64,000 bases of DNA, from the NCBI GenBank assembly GCA_951230915.1, contig OX579637.1, positions 18,042,001-18,106,000 on the forward strand, read 5' to 3'. The translations under genes and the position numbers were made by a program. The first letter of the stretch is position 1. Each line of letters opens with the position of its first letter. This document shows positions 34,474-46,049 of this stretch, one piece after another. The stretch is from Antitrichia curtipendula. Taxonomy: Eukaryota; Streptophyta; Bryopsida; Hypnales; Leucodontaceae. The notes under the pieces are model-generated. The model worked only from the letters and a program-made list of their open reading frames with translations, was not told where the DNA came from and ran no database searches.

Positions 34474-37366
34474 CTAGTCTTTGTCTTCCCGCTGTAAGCC
34501 AGCCCTAATAGCAGTGACATTGTCGTCGTTTAATTCGTAAGTGACGTCCCCACCTTTTCGCCTACCTGGCTTCGGAATCATAGAAAATTTATCGTGGATA
34601 ACAAGATGTCCATCAATATGGGCTGGTTGAGAGTTGCCCAAAAATACATAACCATTGTTCCACTTCTGGTAATAAGTACCTCGTATGACAAAGTCGCCAG
34701 CTTCAAACTGCAGACCCCATGCGCAAGTGAAGCTGTGATCAACCACATACTTCCCCCTGGTGCACTGCAAAATATAAAACTCCACTCCTTCGACATTGCC
34801 CTTCGCAGCAGGGACAACAAAGTTGTCACCTAGCCGAATGAGGTCGCCAATGCCGTCGCCTTCGACGGCCTCCTCCCAATCCTCATCATCTAGAACGTCG
34901 TGGTCCGTCATGTGATTAGCAACTTCTTGAAGATCATGCGGCTTCAACTTTACCAAATTCCAGTTCTCAACGTGGAACTTGTTCCCACAGTTGACGAAAT
35001 TGCCGTCGAGGCAATAAACACAGAAGCACGACAATTTGCGAACAAAAAGTTGTGTTGGATCCGCAACAGAAAAAGAGTAGATGGAGTGCAGAGCCTGGGA
35101 ACCTTTCACTGTTTCACAATCGTAACTACGCTCCCTCGTGACATCCTTCGGTATTTCCCAAAAATATCTCTGGACTTCTTTGATGCCGGTCTTCTCGAAG
35201 TTCATGTTGACCTTCCTTTCCATTGTCTCTGTCAAGAACAAAACAACATCATGCGTATTTTGCATCCTCCTCCACGTGTTGTGTAACTGGGACTGCCGTA
35301 AAGCACGCTTGACGACAACACCAGCTCCGTCCCAATCTCCCTTCCCGTGGCCTATTCCAAAAAAATTCCAGTTCATCGTGCACCCATTCGTTAATCCAGG
35401 ATATCTGGCCACGAAATAGAATGGTCGGGCACCCTTGAACTGACCCGCACAGCCGTCGGACCATACTATGTGGTGCTTGGGTCGAAACCCTGTCCATTTA
35501 CGTATAAAGTTAGTATACTCCATATCATTTTCAATTTCAGTACAAGGTTGGTACAAAATCAATACATGTAATACAAAGTCAGTAGTACCTTGAGATTCTA
35601 GCCATCGCCTGTGCTGTACGAATAGGGAATCGTGGGTCGCATCATCTATGATGTAGAAATGTGACTCTTTCACTATAGCTCCATCTGGTTTAAAGCGATA
35701 CGTGATGTGAACAAGAATACTAATCTGTGTGGAGCACCAATACATGCTCTGGATTTTATTCTGGATCTCGAAGGTGTAGTTCTCGGCAAAATCAATATGT
35801 GATAAAATCACATCTTTACCCAAATCTTGCATAGAACCCTTGCACTGGTTGTCTTGCCACCTCGCAATGAAATTGTGCTTGACAAATTGTGGCAACTTAG
35901 ACTTGAAGTATTCAAAAAATACTTGTGGAGAAGTCTCCTTGTACACCTCCACGATCCTCTTCCGGGGCTTCCCTTCCTGTGTCACTCCAATGACTTCATT
36001 TTCGAAACATTTCCAAGTAACATTTGAAGTCGAGGATAATTCAAGAGGACAAATATGAAGCTTCAAAATACCGCAATCGCCGCACGCACCCATAACACAA
36101 ATCAAAGCGTGCCACTCTTCATTTTCAGGCTTAGGGCAAACAATGTCTTGCCACAGAGCCGTTGTACCTACATATGTCTTGAAATGTGCTTGACAGTTTG
36201 CTTCTTCTTGTAGTCGAAAAAGGCACACCTCACACCTGCACTGGCAATTTTCTACAAAGTGGATTCCTTTCGTGCCGTCCCGAATGCGATAGAACCCTTC
36301 CCTCAACATGTTGATCACTACATGGTACCTACAACAGCATATGTTTCTCTCATTGCAGGTTTTAACAAAGTAAGGCTTCAATTTCTCAAAGGCTCTCTGT
36401 TTGACGTTGACGTTGGGGTGCGCCTCCGTAAACCTATGAAAGAATGTGGTCTGTGAGATACAAAAGAATTATGAGAAACAATACTCAATGCTGAAACATT
36501 GTGTACTTGTGATATATATTATACAATAATTAGTATAATGCGTGCCTAAACTGTTGTAATGGACGTATTGCAGAGCAATTGAGTCGTACCTGACTTTCCA
36601 GTAAGTAGTGGGTGCAGTGCTTGTCATATGTATTCGGACTCGTCCATTTTTGTACGATTTCCATTTTATTGGGGCTGACACGTGTCTCCTCTGTCCATCA
36701 CTTTGTAACGAGGTCCTTGGTCTCGGCAGGCAGCCCCGGCCTCTTTTTTTGTTTTGCAAGTGCAAAAGGTTTTGCGAGCTAACGCACAGTATTGTGGCAG
36801 GTTATGGCCACCCTCAAATTAGTTGGATGAACTTTTAGAACCCGTGATAAAGCTTTGGTGCTTGTCAAACTAGCAAAAGTAGCGATGTCTAGGAGTACAG
36901 CCTTTCTAGCAAGCATGTCTGCTGATTGAACCCCCTTCACAGCATCCAACTTCGACCAATAATTTCTGAGGAATTCAAATTGAGCTTTTGCATCCTCTCC
37001 ACGAGGATAGTATTTTGGAAGAAATGGAGAAATACGTTCATCCTCCAAAAAACGTTCCATGATTTTCAACCTAGAAGATGCCTCCGGACAACCTTGCATC
37101 GTTAATGTGAAGAAATCCACAATTTCGACTAAAATAAGCGATTGCTCCCGTGGAGACATCTCCCTTTGTACCCCCAATTCTTCATCTTGGACAACAAGCA
37201 AACGAGCTGCTTCTTCTCTCTCCCTCACCAACTGACGACGTCGACGTTGCGTCTCAACTTCCCCGTCTCTCAGACCCTCCCTCATGGCATTATAATCCTC
37301 CACCCTCCCACGGGGTCCCTTCTTCTTGAATCCGGCATTTTGTTCTTGAAGCCTTCTATTCGCCAT
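34474..37366 (-). pseudogene. RNase H-like, transposase-like protein gene (DFAENY/SDGCAGQF family), degenerate
   Basis: Exon 1 (37366-36590) starts MANRRLQEQNAGFKKKGPRG and carries TAG at 36779-36781 and TGA at 36698-36700 in the same frame (after LVTK, before WTEE). An intron at 36589-36451 has GT-AG ends. Exon 2 (36450-34474) begins with FTEAHPNVNVKQRAF and includes a Cys-rich part (CNERNICCCRYHV, NCQCRCEVC). Then come HIDFAENYTF, WSDGCAGQFKGARPFY and GHGKGDWDGAGVVVKRAL, whose Asp residues suggest a D-D-D/E RNase H-like active site. The C-terminal 150 residues form a separate domain. About 885 codons in all. I recall similar proteins in mosses and animals, often in many copies, which suggests a transposon, but I see no terminal inverted repeats. 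Confidence 0.6.
35490..35588 (-). other. 99-nt in-frame, stop-free intron in the transposase-like gene
   Basis: The donor AAG|GTACTACTG, a perfect TACTAAC branch site and the acceptor AATGGACAG delimit 99 nt. Removing it joins WLESQ to GFRPKHHIVWSDGCAGQ, which is compact around the catalytic-like Asp. The 33 residues it would add (VLHVLILYQPCTE and so on) look unlike the rest of the protein. Confidence 0.7.
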
Positions 37367-37869
37367 CCCCGCATCCCCGAGAACTGAAGTCAACTCGCAA
37401 GGGCGTGCCACTAGGCATACAATTTGTATAGAACCATACAAACGATCCTTGAATTTCTTCTAGCGGATCTCACGGATCCGTTTGTGCAAAGGCGAAGGAA
37501 TCCGTGAGCTAGGAATGGAAGGTTTCATCACCGCTAGAGGAAATTCAAGAAGCTTGAGAATACAAACACCCTAAACGAGACACAAGAAGACCCGTACAAA
37601 GCAAGCACCAAGACCAAGCACACTTCTTGAAGCACCATTGCAAATGAGTTGCATTGGAGAAGGCAACGGTGACCTCACAACATTCGGTGAATAGGACCAT
37701 ACTATTAAACAGACAATCATAATACCGTTATTGCGCCTTCCAAGATCATTCGCAGATTACATCCGGTCGTCGGAGAGTACGTTGGATCACCTCATTGCAT
37801 GCAGAAGAACAACCAAGTACAAATTTGTATGCGAAGTATACAAATTGTACAGAAAATATTTATTAGTAC

Positions 37870-38008
37870 TTACAAGAAGTAAATTCTCCACAGTTTCTAT
37901 ATCGTACACAACAAAATTTAGTGCAAAATTTAGTGTAGTTTTTGCTCACTGCAGGAGTCCCTACATTGTAATCTAACACTGTTTTCATTTGCACGTCCTA
38001 ATTTACGT
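37870..38008. repeat. Diverged second copy of the B3-gene terminal exon
   Basis: Collinear with 33463-33590 in the same orientation. Shared pieces are the ACA-AAATTTAGTGCA versus ACAGCAAAATTCAGTGCA core, GT-CCCT-ACGG/ACATTGTA, and CAAGTCTAAGTTCCT versus GCACGTCCTAATTTA. It has no intact frame. Confidence 0.4.
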
Positions 38009-40383
38009 AGCGGATTAGCTAAATGGATGTTCTATGGCTTCTATGTTGTCTACCTCATGAAGCACCACGACGGTTACCCCGATCCTGGAGCTAGATCCTC
38101 ACACACAATTAAAAAATTATATTACTGAGCCACCGAAGCATTCACGGCTTCGGATGCCCCCGAATTCACAGTCATTTGTCAAACCGACTAGTAAAGCCGC
38201 CGGGATGTGTGGCGTACCAAAGTTGTACAGTTTGTACTGATCGCATTTGATCGCACATCGGGCCAAGGGGGCGACCGTAGCGTGCGATCACCCACAACTA
38301 GTCTTATAGTGTGTGATTGTCATATAAGGTTGTCTATAACATCAATTCAAAACTCCTTGCGCTACAATGTAGTGCTAAAAATAAAGGAGATATTTTGCAA
38401 ATCCAAACTTCTTTCCAAGCCTTCAAAAATTCCTTATGAATTGTTGAGAAGATATCCAAGGCTTATACAAATCAAAAATGTTACACTCCTAAATAGTGAA
38501 GACAATCTTATTCATTGAATGTCTTAAACCTTTGTAGATAAATTTTCCTTTAACTTTGATAGTAACGTTTATACGTTGAATGATTAGGATTTTGATTGTC
38601 ATTTTGAATCTCAGTTTGACTTTCTTTAGGTGATTATTTCAATTTGATTTATGATTCTGAGTGTTTTTTCAATTGCTTTAAGTTTCATGCATTTTATTTA
38701 TGTTTGTAAGTACAAGTATTGTAGCCTCTTAGAAATTTGGTTAAAAACAAATAATTAAAAGAATGTTTAAATTTTTGGAAAGTTACCGACCTAGATTGTC
38801 CTTCCCTCCCTCAAGAAAATAAAAATAAAATCAACATATTAACCCTTGAGCGTCCCATGGGCCAAAATATGGCATCTTCATTTTTGAATATGTCCTTGTT
38901 TGACTTTTATTATTTGTTTCAATAGTATGGTCAAAAGACACATCCCTTTCCTTGTATTTCCGTACATGTCTCTACTACCAATCGGTACGGTCAATTAGTG
39001 TGGATCTTTTATTAGATGATAGTTTAATTGGAATGACTGTAGAAGGGTTTGGATTTTTGTAAACATGGGCTAGGCACTTAGAGGTTAAGATTGCCTAGGT
39101 CATAGAAATTCTACTTGCTCCACTCAATCTTCTATATTTTCTTTGTCAATAATTGTAAATATATATTGCAAAGATCTTTGCCTCACCATTTTGATCATTA
39201 TGAAATACAATCTCTAACAAATAAAATATGTTCTTACACGCAACAAAATCCTAATACATAAGGTAGAAAACTTAGGGTTTGGAGGTCAAGACAAGGATTT
39301 AGGTAAAAGCATCCACTTTAGATGCAAATAGAAATGACCATCTAAAAATATAAGAACAACTTAGAAGAATGTCCAATTTGTTCTATTTATATAAATTTTT
39401 ATACTGCCTCACTATTTTTTGCACTTTAATTAATTATTAGGTAGAAAACTGTTCAAATGACTACAAAGCTATGATATATATCATTTTCTATCGTGATTAA
39501 TTTATAGACCTTATATAATGAATGATATACCATAGATATTATGTTTTTCCCTAAATCTTTTTTGTAGACATACAATTAAGGTTAACTTGTCTATGATAGG
39601 TGAACTGCCTAATGCGGTACGAAAATAAAGGTTAGTAATAAAGAGATAAATTTTTAGTGTTGTATAAGACTTAAAAATTACCAAGGACGATCTCCAATTT
39701 TTTTTTGATAATCACATCAATTTTCATTTTATTTAAAAACATAAACTGACTCGAAGTTCTAAAACAGCCCATAGGCTAGGTCATGTCAATCAAAATTAAT
39801 ATCATTCCAAGGCGACCACGTGCCCAAAATGAAGAATAGAATGTCTAATTGAAGCATTAACACAATCAATTTGGAGTCAAAGGATACTCAAATCAATTAT
39901 CATTTAATTTGAGTCAACCCTTTTAAAACACTTAATAGCCTTTGTCAAAGTGCAAAGTGACTGTTCTAAATTTTAATATAGGTAGAAATCACCATGACCA
40001 TGCTCTATCAATCTGTCAATATCTAATTTATATTAGAATTTAATATTTGTTGTTGAATACTAAGCATCGGGGCTATAGGACATTGCTTCCCAACCGTTTT
40101 ATTGGTGTACCTTGCCAAAATCTTTCACCCTCCCAATTGCGCCTTGGATCCTCACCGAAACCTTTACAAAGAAGCATTGCTAGAATAACTTACCGTTTGC
40201 CTTCCTTCTTCTCCTTCCCTCCCTTACTATTTGCCAAAGTTTAGGATTTCATAATGTGTGCTTCTTCATGTGACTGTCTTCTTGATCAATTTGGTTGTAG
40301 GCTTTTTGCATTAGTGTTAGGTTCCTCAATTGAGTTGTACAATAGACAAACTATGTGTGAAGAGGCTCAGGCACAATATTTGC
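38009..40383. other. AT-rich DNA without a recognisable gene
   Basis: Only short frames (for example 38207-38518 and 40047-40244), none with protein-like conservation. GTAC becomes rare from about 38300, marking the right edge of the central segment. Confidence 0.4.
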
Positions 40384-41171
40384 AGTCTCATGGGGAGCAA
40401 TGACAAGGATTTAGTGATAAGGGAGATTTTGATGACAAGATGGCAAAGAAACATGCAAAACATGGCATGTTATTGTTAGTTCTTTATGACTTTTTTTCTT
40501 CATATTTGCAATGTTTGCAAGATTTTTAGGAGAGACATATATTTTGCAATCCATTTTTTAGAAACAGTCAAAGAAAGGAGGGGAAGGAGAGAAGGAATGT
40601 ACAACAAAGAGTAGGAGGCCATTGAAGAATATAGCTTCAAAGCTTGACACTGGAACAACAAGCTTTAAGGATATCAAAATGTTTTTGTTTTTCTTAATAA
40701 CAGTACACTCAAACGATATTTGTATGTAGTTTTACTTTTCTTTTTCAGGCTTGATTTTGCATTCCCCTAGAATCGCACTCGTTGAAAAAGTAGTGTCAAT
40801 AACCTTGTAATTACCACGCAAGGTCGTAATGCTTGTAAAGCTGAATGGCAATGTCATTGCTGTCAGCTGATTTTCTAGTATTCTAAACGTTATCATGTTT
40901 GTAGTCTTATGGAGAGCAGTCACAAGGGAAGCAGTGATAAGGAAGATTTGGATGATGAATCGCCAAAAAAACATGCAAAATATAGCATGGTATTGTCTTG
41001 TTCTTTACAACTCTGTAGATTGCAAGATTTTTACTAGAAGCTTAAGTTTGCCATCCATTTTTTCAAAAACAATTGAAAAGAGGAGGGGAGGGAGAGAAAG
41101 AGAGTACAGCAAAGACCAAGAGGCCATTCTAGAATCTGCTTTTGAAAGCTTGACACTAGAACAGTGAGCTT
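40384..41171 (+). repeat. Duplicated exon-like block, offset 519 bp
   Basis: Positions 40384-40671 and 40903-41171 share AGTGATAAGG-A-GATTT, GCCAAARAAACATGCAAAA, GGAGGGGA-GGAGAGAA and GCTTGACACTRGAACA. The block reads as a charged coding stretch (SSDKEDLDDESPKKHAK) and lies upstream of the SCC3-like exons, so it may be a duplicated early exon of that gene. Confidence 0.6.
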
Positions 41172-41250
41172 ATAATCAGTAAGATACGTATATCTTTAAC
41201 TCTAGAAAGTTGGTGGCATAAAATATTGGAGCTTTTCTAACTACTATTGG

Positions 41251-42480
41251 ATGGATCTAAATACAAAATATATTAGCTTATTGGCTTGGGAATGGGCTTG
41301 TGCACGTTTTGTTCCAAAAAGCATATTTGGCCTTGAGGAACAAAGGCGTGCTGCATTTATGGCTATTGATGTTGTTGTTTTATTTGATGATCAGAAATCC
41401 AAGTATATTGGCAAAGAAGCTTTGAAATGGTTTAAACGGTATGAAGCTAATCCTGTTGACAACTTAAATGAGCTGCTCATGATGATTATTGAGTTTAGAT
41501 ATTATTTCTTGATAGATCTAGTTCTAATGCTCTTGTTGCTTATTGTTGGTTATGAATGGAGTTCTCTCTAGTGAATGGTTATTAACGTTTGAGTTTTGGA
41601 TAGTAACTATTTACTGAAGGGATCATTGAAATTGATACAATCAGCTAAAAAACCCTGCTTTCGACTTTAGGCATGTGGCGTGACCCTTGACTTGGATGAA
41701 GAGTCTTACATGGAGTTTGACGTTGATGTAGTGAAGGAAATGCTATAAAAGACAAAGCAAGTATCCTTTTATGACTAGAATTTATTTTGTATGATGTTTT
41801 TTTGCGATTTTAGTAGCAGAAGCAAAAAGCAAATAATTAGTAAGAATATTAACATGGATGGGAGAACCAAGTAATTTCTTGACAACATTTTGTACATACA
41901 AATTATACTTGCAGGGGATATTTCTTATTTTGTACAAACTGAATTTTGCAAACTTGGTCACTCTCAAGACAAGTTTTCTTTAATCTATCTTATTTGGGCT
42001 TCTATGTTCAAGGACCAAGTGTTGCGTGTGAGTTGGTTTTCTTGTACAAAATGCCAAAGATTATAGTTAAAAAGTCTTTGAGGCTGTTACATACTCTAAA
42101 TAGTGCAACTTGTTTTACATCTCTTATCTAGAGACTGTTGCCCTAGTCCTTGACCTAATAATACTTTTTGGTTGCTGATGTACTGCTTGTGTGGTTAATA
42201 GCACCCCACCAAGAGTTTTTCGCGACATTGTTACTTTGATTGGGTTGCAGTTGGTGATATCACTTGTTTCCTTTGCAAATACGTTAGGACAGTCTCAAGA
42301 GACTACTCAATGTCAACTGAATGCTGAGAGAAAAAAGCGCAAGGAAGGAGTGCATATTGATTCTCTCAATAAGCAATTATCAGAGAAGCATAAGAAGATA
42401 ACAATAACACTATATTCATTAAAATGAGAGTTTTTCAACGATATGAGAATTACAAGAGGCAATTGAATCATAGACAAAGA
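41251..42480 (+). pseudogene. SCC3: Cohesin subunit SCC3 (SA/STAG) gene fragment, degenerate
   Basis: The exon at about 41300-41493 encodes EQRRAAFMAIDVVVLFDDQK and ALKWFKRYEANPVDNLNELL. The next exon after TTTAG at 41670 reads ACGVTLDLDEESYMEFDVDV, then a stop. The expected donor after ATTGAG at 41494 is TT, not GT. A third exon (from about 42202) reads TPPRVFRDIVTLIGLQLVIS, then NTLGQSQETTQCQLNAER and HIDSLNKQLSEKHKKIT before decaying. This matches my memory of plant SCC3 around the start of the stromalin region, including the order CTPPRV, MGLQLVTS, RETTQRQLNAE and SLNKRLS. A family block normally found between exons 2 and 3 is missing. SCC3 is a core cohesin subunit holding sister chromatids; this fragment cannot make it. 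Confidence 0.75.
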
Positions 42481-43473
42481 GAAATGACTTGCTCGTAACC
42501 ATAAGAAAAGCAATGCAATGTCATGCAAAATAGGTTTTCTAATGAATTTTTTGAAATACCATGCAGTAATTGCAATATGCAACACAACTAATGACAAATA
42601 TTCATTGAATAATGATGTATTGAACTAATACATTGCAAATTGGACATTTGAAGAAGCATTGCCTACCGCTACACTTCTGGAAGCATAGTATCTCATCTCC
42701 ATAGTTTGTGTTAGAAACTGCAAATAGATTGCTTTAGAAGACGATGCCATGGTGACAAAAGAATGAAGTGGATGCTAAGCTTGTGACCTAGATCTAAGCA
42801 CACAAATGATAGAAACAACTAGTAGTACCCCACAATCCATTGCAACACTCCTCCAAATGGCACTTGAGACGTAGGTAATTTTGAGTGTTGCCTACAGGAG
42901 TGCTTATAGTGGAATCTAGGTTAGTTTGTCTCCAAAATTTCTTTGTCCAAATTAATGTCAAAGCTCAACATCCACTTCCTTCTTCCATTACCATGGCGTC
43001 CTCTTCCGAAGCTGCTATTTGCAGGACTAGCACAAACTATGAAGATTCAATACTTTGTCTACGGGGTTTGTAATATTTGAATGGTTTGCATTGCTCTCAA
43101 TCTAAATATGAACCTTTGCTACATAACAACCTAGAATATGAAATGTATTTTTGGCTCACTAATATGCTGAAATGGTGTCTATAATCCAAAATTAGGAGGT
43201 CCTTAATACTTTCCCTCCATAAACATTTTCAAATGATAGTAAACCTCTCTTTTTGTGGTTATATCTCTCTTATATTTTTAAAATTTTTGCATCCCCAAAA
43301 GGTATATTAAAAATGTATACTAAAAATATATGTAGCTGCTGTGAGCGTGATTCACTCCAACATTGAGTTCTTCATATTAATTGCACAATGCTATTTTGTA
43401 CATATAGATTTGGAATCTACAATATGAACAAATACTACATGTGTGATTTACTCTTCAACATTTCCAAAGCCTT
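42481..43473. other. No recognisable gene
   Basis: AT-rich. Frames at 42313-42597 (-) and 42885-43073 (+) have no recognisable features. The SCC3-like sequence fades out by about 42530. Confidence 0.35.
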
Positions 43474-43925
43474 TCAAATCTCAGGTCCTCGACTGTAACT
43501 ATTATCACTCTTCTTGTATTCTTGTAATGCTTGTCTCCTTTGCAGTTGTATAAACTTCCAATCCCATACATCCACAACCGCAAGTTCGCATTGACTTGGC
43601 GGTAATCCGTCGTGCGTCTTTGTCTTTTGTACACTAAGAGACCTCAGATGTGCTAGCAGGGGTGGTGGATGAGAACGGCCAACAAATATTTTATTGCACA
43701 CTCCTTCCAATGCCACTGCCTCCATGACAGGCAAGGTCATTTTCACACCATCGTCGTCATGGAGCTTTCTCAACGGCACTCTGTCAAAGGCAGAAGGCAA
43801 CATTTGTGACCCCTCCGCCGCAATGGGTCATAAAGGAGAAGGGAAGCATGAATTGGGCAGATGCAGAGTTCCACTTGGCGGACTGTCCACCACACTGTCG
43901 TCCACGGGATTTAGAGAGAAGTCCA
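43474..43925 (-). pseudogene. Conserved exon downstream of FCP1 copy 3
   Basis: The frame reads DFSLNPVDDSVVDSPPSGTL, HLPNSCFPSPL, a TGA stop, then MLPSAFDRVPLRKLHDDDGV and MEAVALEGVCNKIFVGRSHP to a stop at 43474. DFS...VVDSPPS followed by a Pro/Ser segment also occurs at 54459-54818, about 0.7 kb downstream of FCP1 copy 4, so this is a conserved neighbour or 3' exon of the FCP1-like gene. The function is unknown. Confidence 0.5.
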
Positions 43926-44194
43926 TAGTGGAATTGGCTGTTGCTGCCAAACATAAAAAGTTCCCCATGCTCAGTATTGTGTTTTGGTTGTACTCCAGGA
44001 AGGAACCAATCGATGCTGTGCAAGTCAGACTTGTATTTCGAATTAAAGACGACGATCTGCATACAATCTAAAATGGACAGCCAGATACAAAACTCATGTC
44101 AACAAAAGCACAGGTAGGAGAACATATCCAGAGCTCTCTGTAAAGAGAAGAGCGACGATTTTAGGATGTGTAGAGTTGAAATGACTTAGATTGA

Positions 44195-44515
44195 AAAGGT
44201 CGACTCAACCAGTAACAACTTAAAAGTGTTCAACTCAACCAAAAAAACAACATAGAAAGGGTCGACTCGACCTAAATTGTCTTAGAATAGGTGGACTCGA
44301 CCCACAATACGCACACAAGCTGTAAACTCAACATACAGGATCCACAAATGAGGTCGATCTGACCTAAACCTCACTAACAAAGAGCTGAAGTGAAAAACAC
44401 AAATCAACTTATGATGAAGAAGCATTTCCGTTTTATTCCCGTGAACAATATATTATACAAAATAGAAGAGCACAAAATTCATAAACTATGTATAGTTCAG
44501 GTTGACGCAAGCTAA
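44195..44515. repeat. Six family B palindromes (44195, 44225, 44257, 44287, 44349, 44497)
   Basis: Each is 19 bp around a YGANTCR-type core. The clearest are 44257-44275 (AAGGGTCGA, C, TCGACCTAA), 44287-44305 and 44349-44367. They are spaced 30-150 bases apart, between FCP1 copy 3 and its downstream exon. Confidence 0.65.
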
Positions 44516-44651
44516 ATTACAATGCCAATGATGAAGCCCACCCACTAGCATGGATCCAATATAGCTAATTTGAACTAAAAAAGGAAACAACGTTGGCCTA
44601 TCTCAAACTCAACGAAAGCCGAATTGCTTCCATTAAGTGGTTGTACTCTCG

Positions 44652-45774
44652 TCAGTTTCGTTTGTCGTAGAGTATCCGCCATCCCATCTTCTTTGAGCTA
44701 TTCTCCCTAAACGACTTCAACCCTTCATCTCGAGCAACATGAAGGTGCTTAAACCAAGGAAGCAGGATGTCCAAGAGAAGCGTGTCCTTTGGACCATTTC
44801 CCTTGTTTGACCAAGTGTTAGGGAGAACGACACTCTCCGTCTTATTCATAATATGCTTACAAGGGCTGTCGTCTACTATGATGGTATTCTCGGACGTCAA
44901 ATTCCCTCGTGAGCCATTGAACAAAGTACTCAGATTCTTAAGGAACAGGTCCTTGTTTGTACCGGGCTCTTTGAAAGTTATGATCTTTCCAGAACCATCC
45001 CTGCACTTCAAAATTGTATAGGACTCTTGCCCGAGTACAAGATAGGGCATTTGTATTCCATCGAAAAGATGTTTACAAACACCTTCAGTGTTGAACATTT
45101 TTATGGAGCTCTATACTGAAACGATGTCAATCTTTGCTAACTTACTCAAGAACTGTGAGCAATTGGGCCTGACGTAAACTTCTTTCTTTCCCACAACAGT
45201 GGGAATTGTGAAAGAATGTCCGTGCGAGGATTTGCCTACATGACTGTACCATCCCTTGGTTTTGATTTCTTCAGACATACATAAAATACCATTCAGGTCC
45301 AAGACAACGTTGAGCCACCTCACAGCCACCCTGGACCTCAATGGATGTTTGACCTCCTCTGATGTCCCTCCACAAGAACAAGGAGAATTCAATTCATGTT
45401 TTCAAACAGATAAATGTGCAACCAATTACTACCCTGAATTGACACATTTTCGAACTAGAGCAAAATGATACAGTAAATACTAAAGAAAGGGCAACAAGGA
45501 CAGTGCATGTATAACATACCTTTTCGCAAGTGGATTCAGTTGGAGCTCTAACGTCTTCCTTCACCTCAACGACGGGTTCTGCAACTTTGACCACCATGAC
45601 ATCGCCATCCAAAAACATTAAGTCATCATCCACAACATCCTCTTGTATTGATGGAGCAATCTCACGTTCTGGAGTCGTAGTGCCTGCTTGCGTAGTAGGC
45701 ACAATTTCTCCTACGGGAACGTCATCGGGAGATACAGAAAGTTGACTCTGTGACAACTGATGTTTGGATGACAA
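44652..45774 (-). pseudogene. FCP1-like HAD phosphatase gene, copy 3
   Basis: The first exon 45774-45520 (acidic, Thr/Pro-rich, ending TESTCEK) has a donor AAAAG|GTATGT. The catalytic exon reads SRVAVRWLNVVLDLNGILC, GKKEVYVRPNCSQFLSKLAK, IDIVSV, TAG at 45111-45113, SSIKMFNTEGVCKHLFDG and MPYLVLGQESYTILKCRDG. It ends ENTIIVDDSPCKHIMNKTES and LLLDILLPWFKHLHVARDEG. The DLNG motif keeps the nucleophile Asp but has Asn where most HAD phosphatases have the second Asp; plant relatives share DLNG. TAG replaces the Trp seen in copy 4. Apart from this stop the domain is intact, the best preserved of the four copies. Confidence 0.7.
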
Positions 45775-45996
45775 AGGAGCAACATCAACATCAACAATGC
45801 CTGCAACTCATGAATTCACAAGAAAATAACCCGTGAGAATCTGATATATTAAATCTTCCAGTAGTAGGCACTAGAATATATAATTTAGAAAATTTAGAAA
45901 ATTTACAACTCTGTGGTTCTATCTACCATAAGTTCACATTCAAAAAAATGTTTTGCTTCATGAATATACACAACTAAATTTGATCTACCATTCAAA

Positions 45997-46015
45997 TCAG
46001 CTTGAGTTAACCTAA
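45997..46015. repeat. Family B palindrome, degenerate
   Basis: TCAGCTTGA, G, TTAACCTAA. It lies upstream of FCP1 copy 3 on the - strand. Confidence 0.5.
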
Positions 46016-46049
46016 ACTATACAAATGACATCGAGTGTTATAATTTGGA

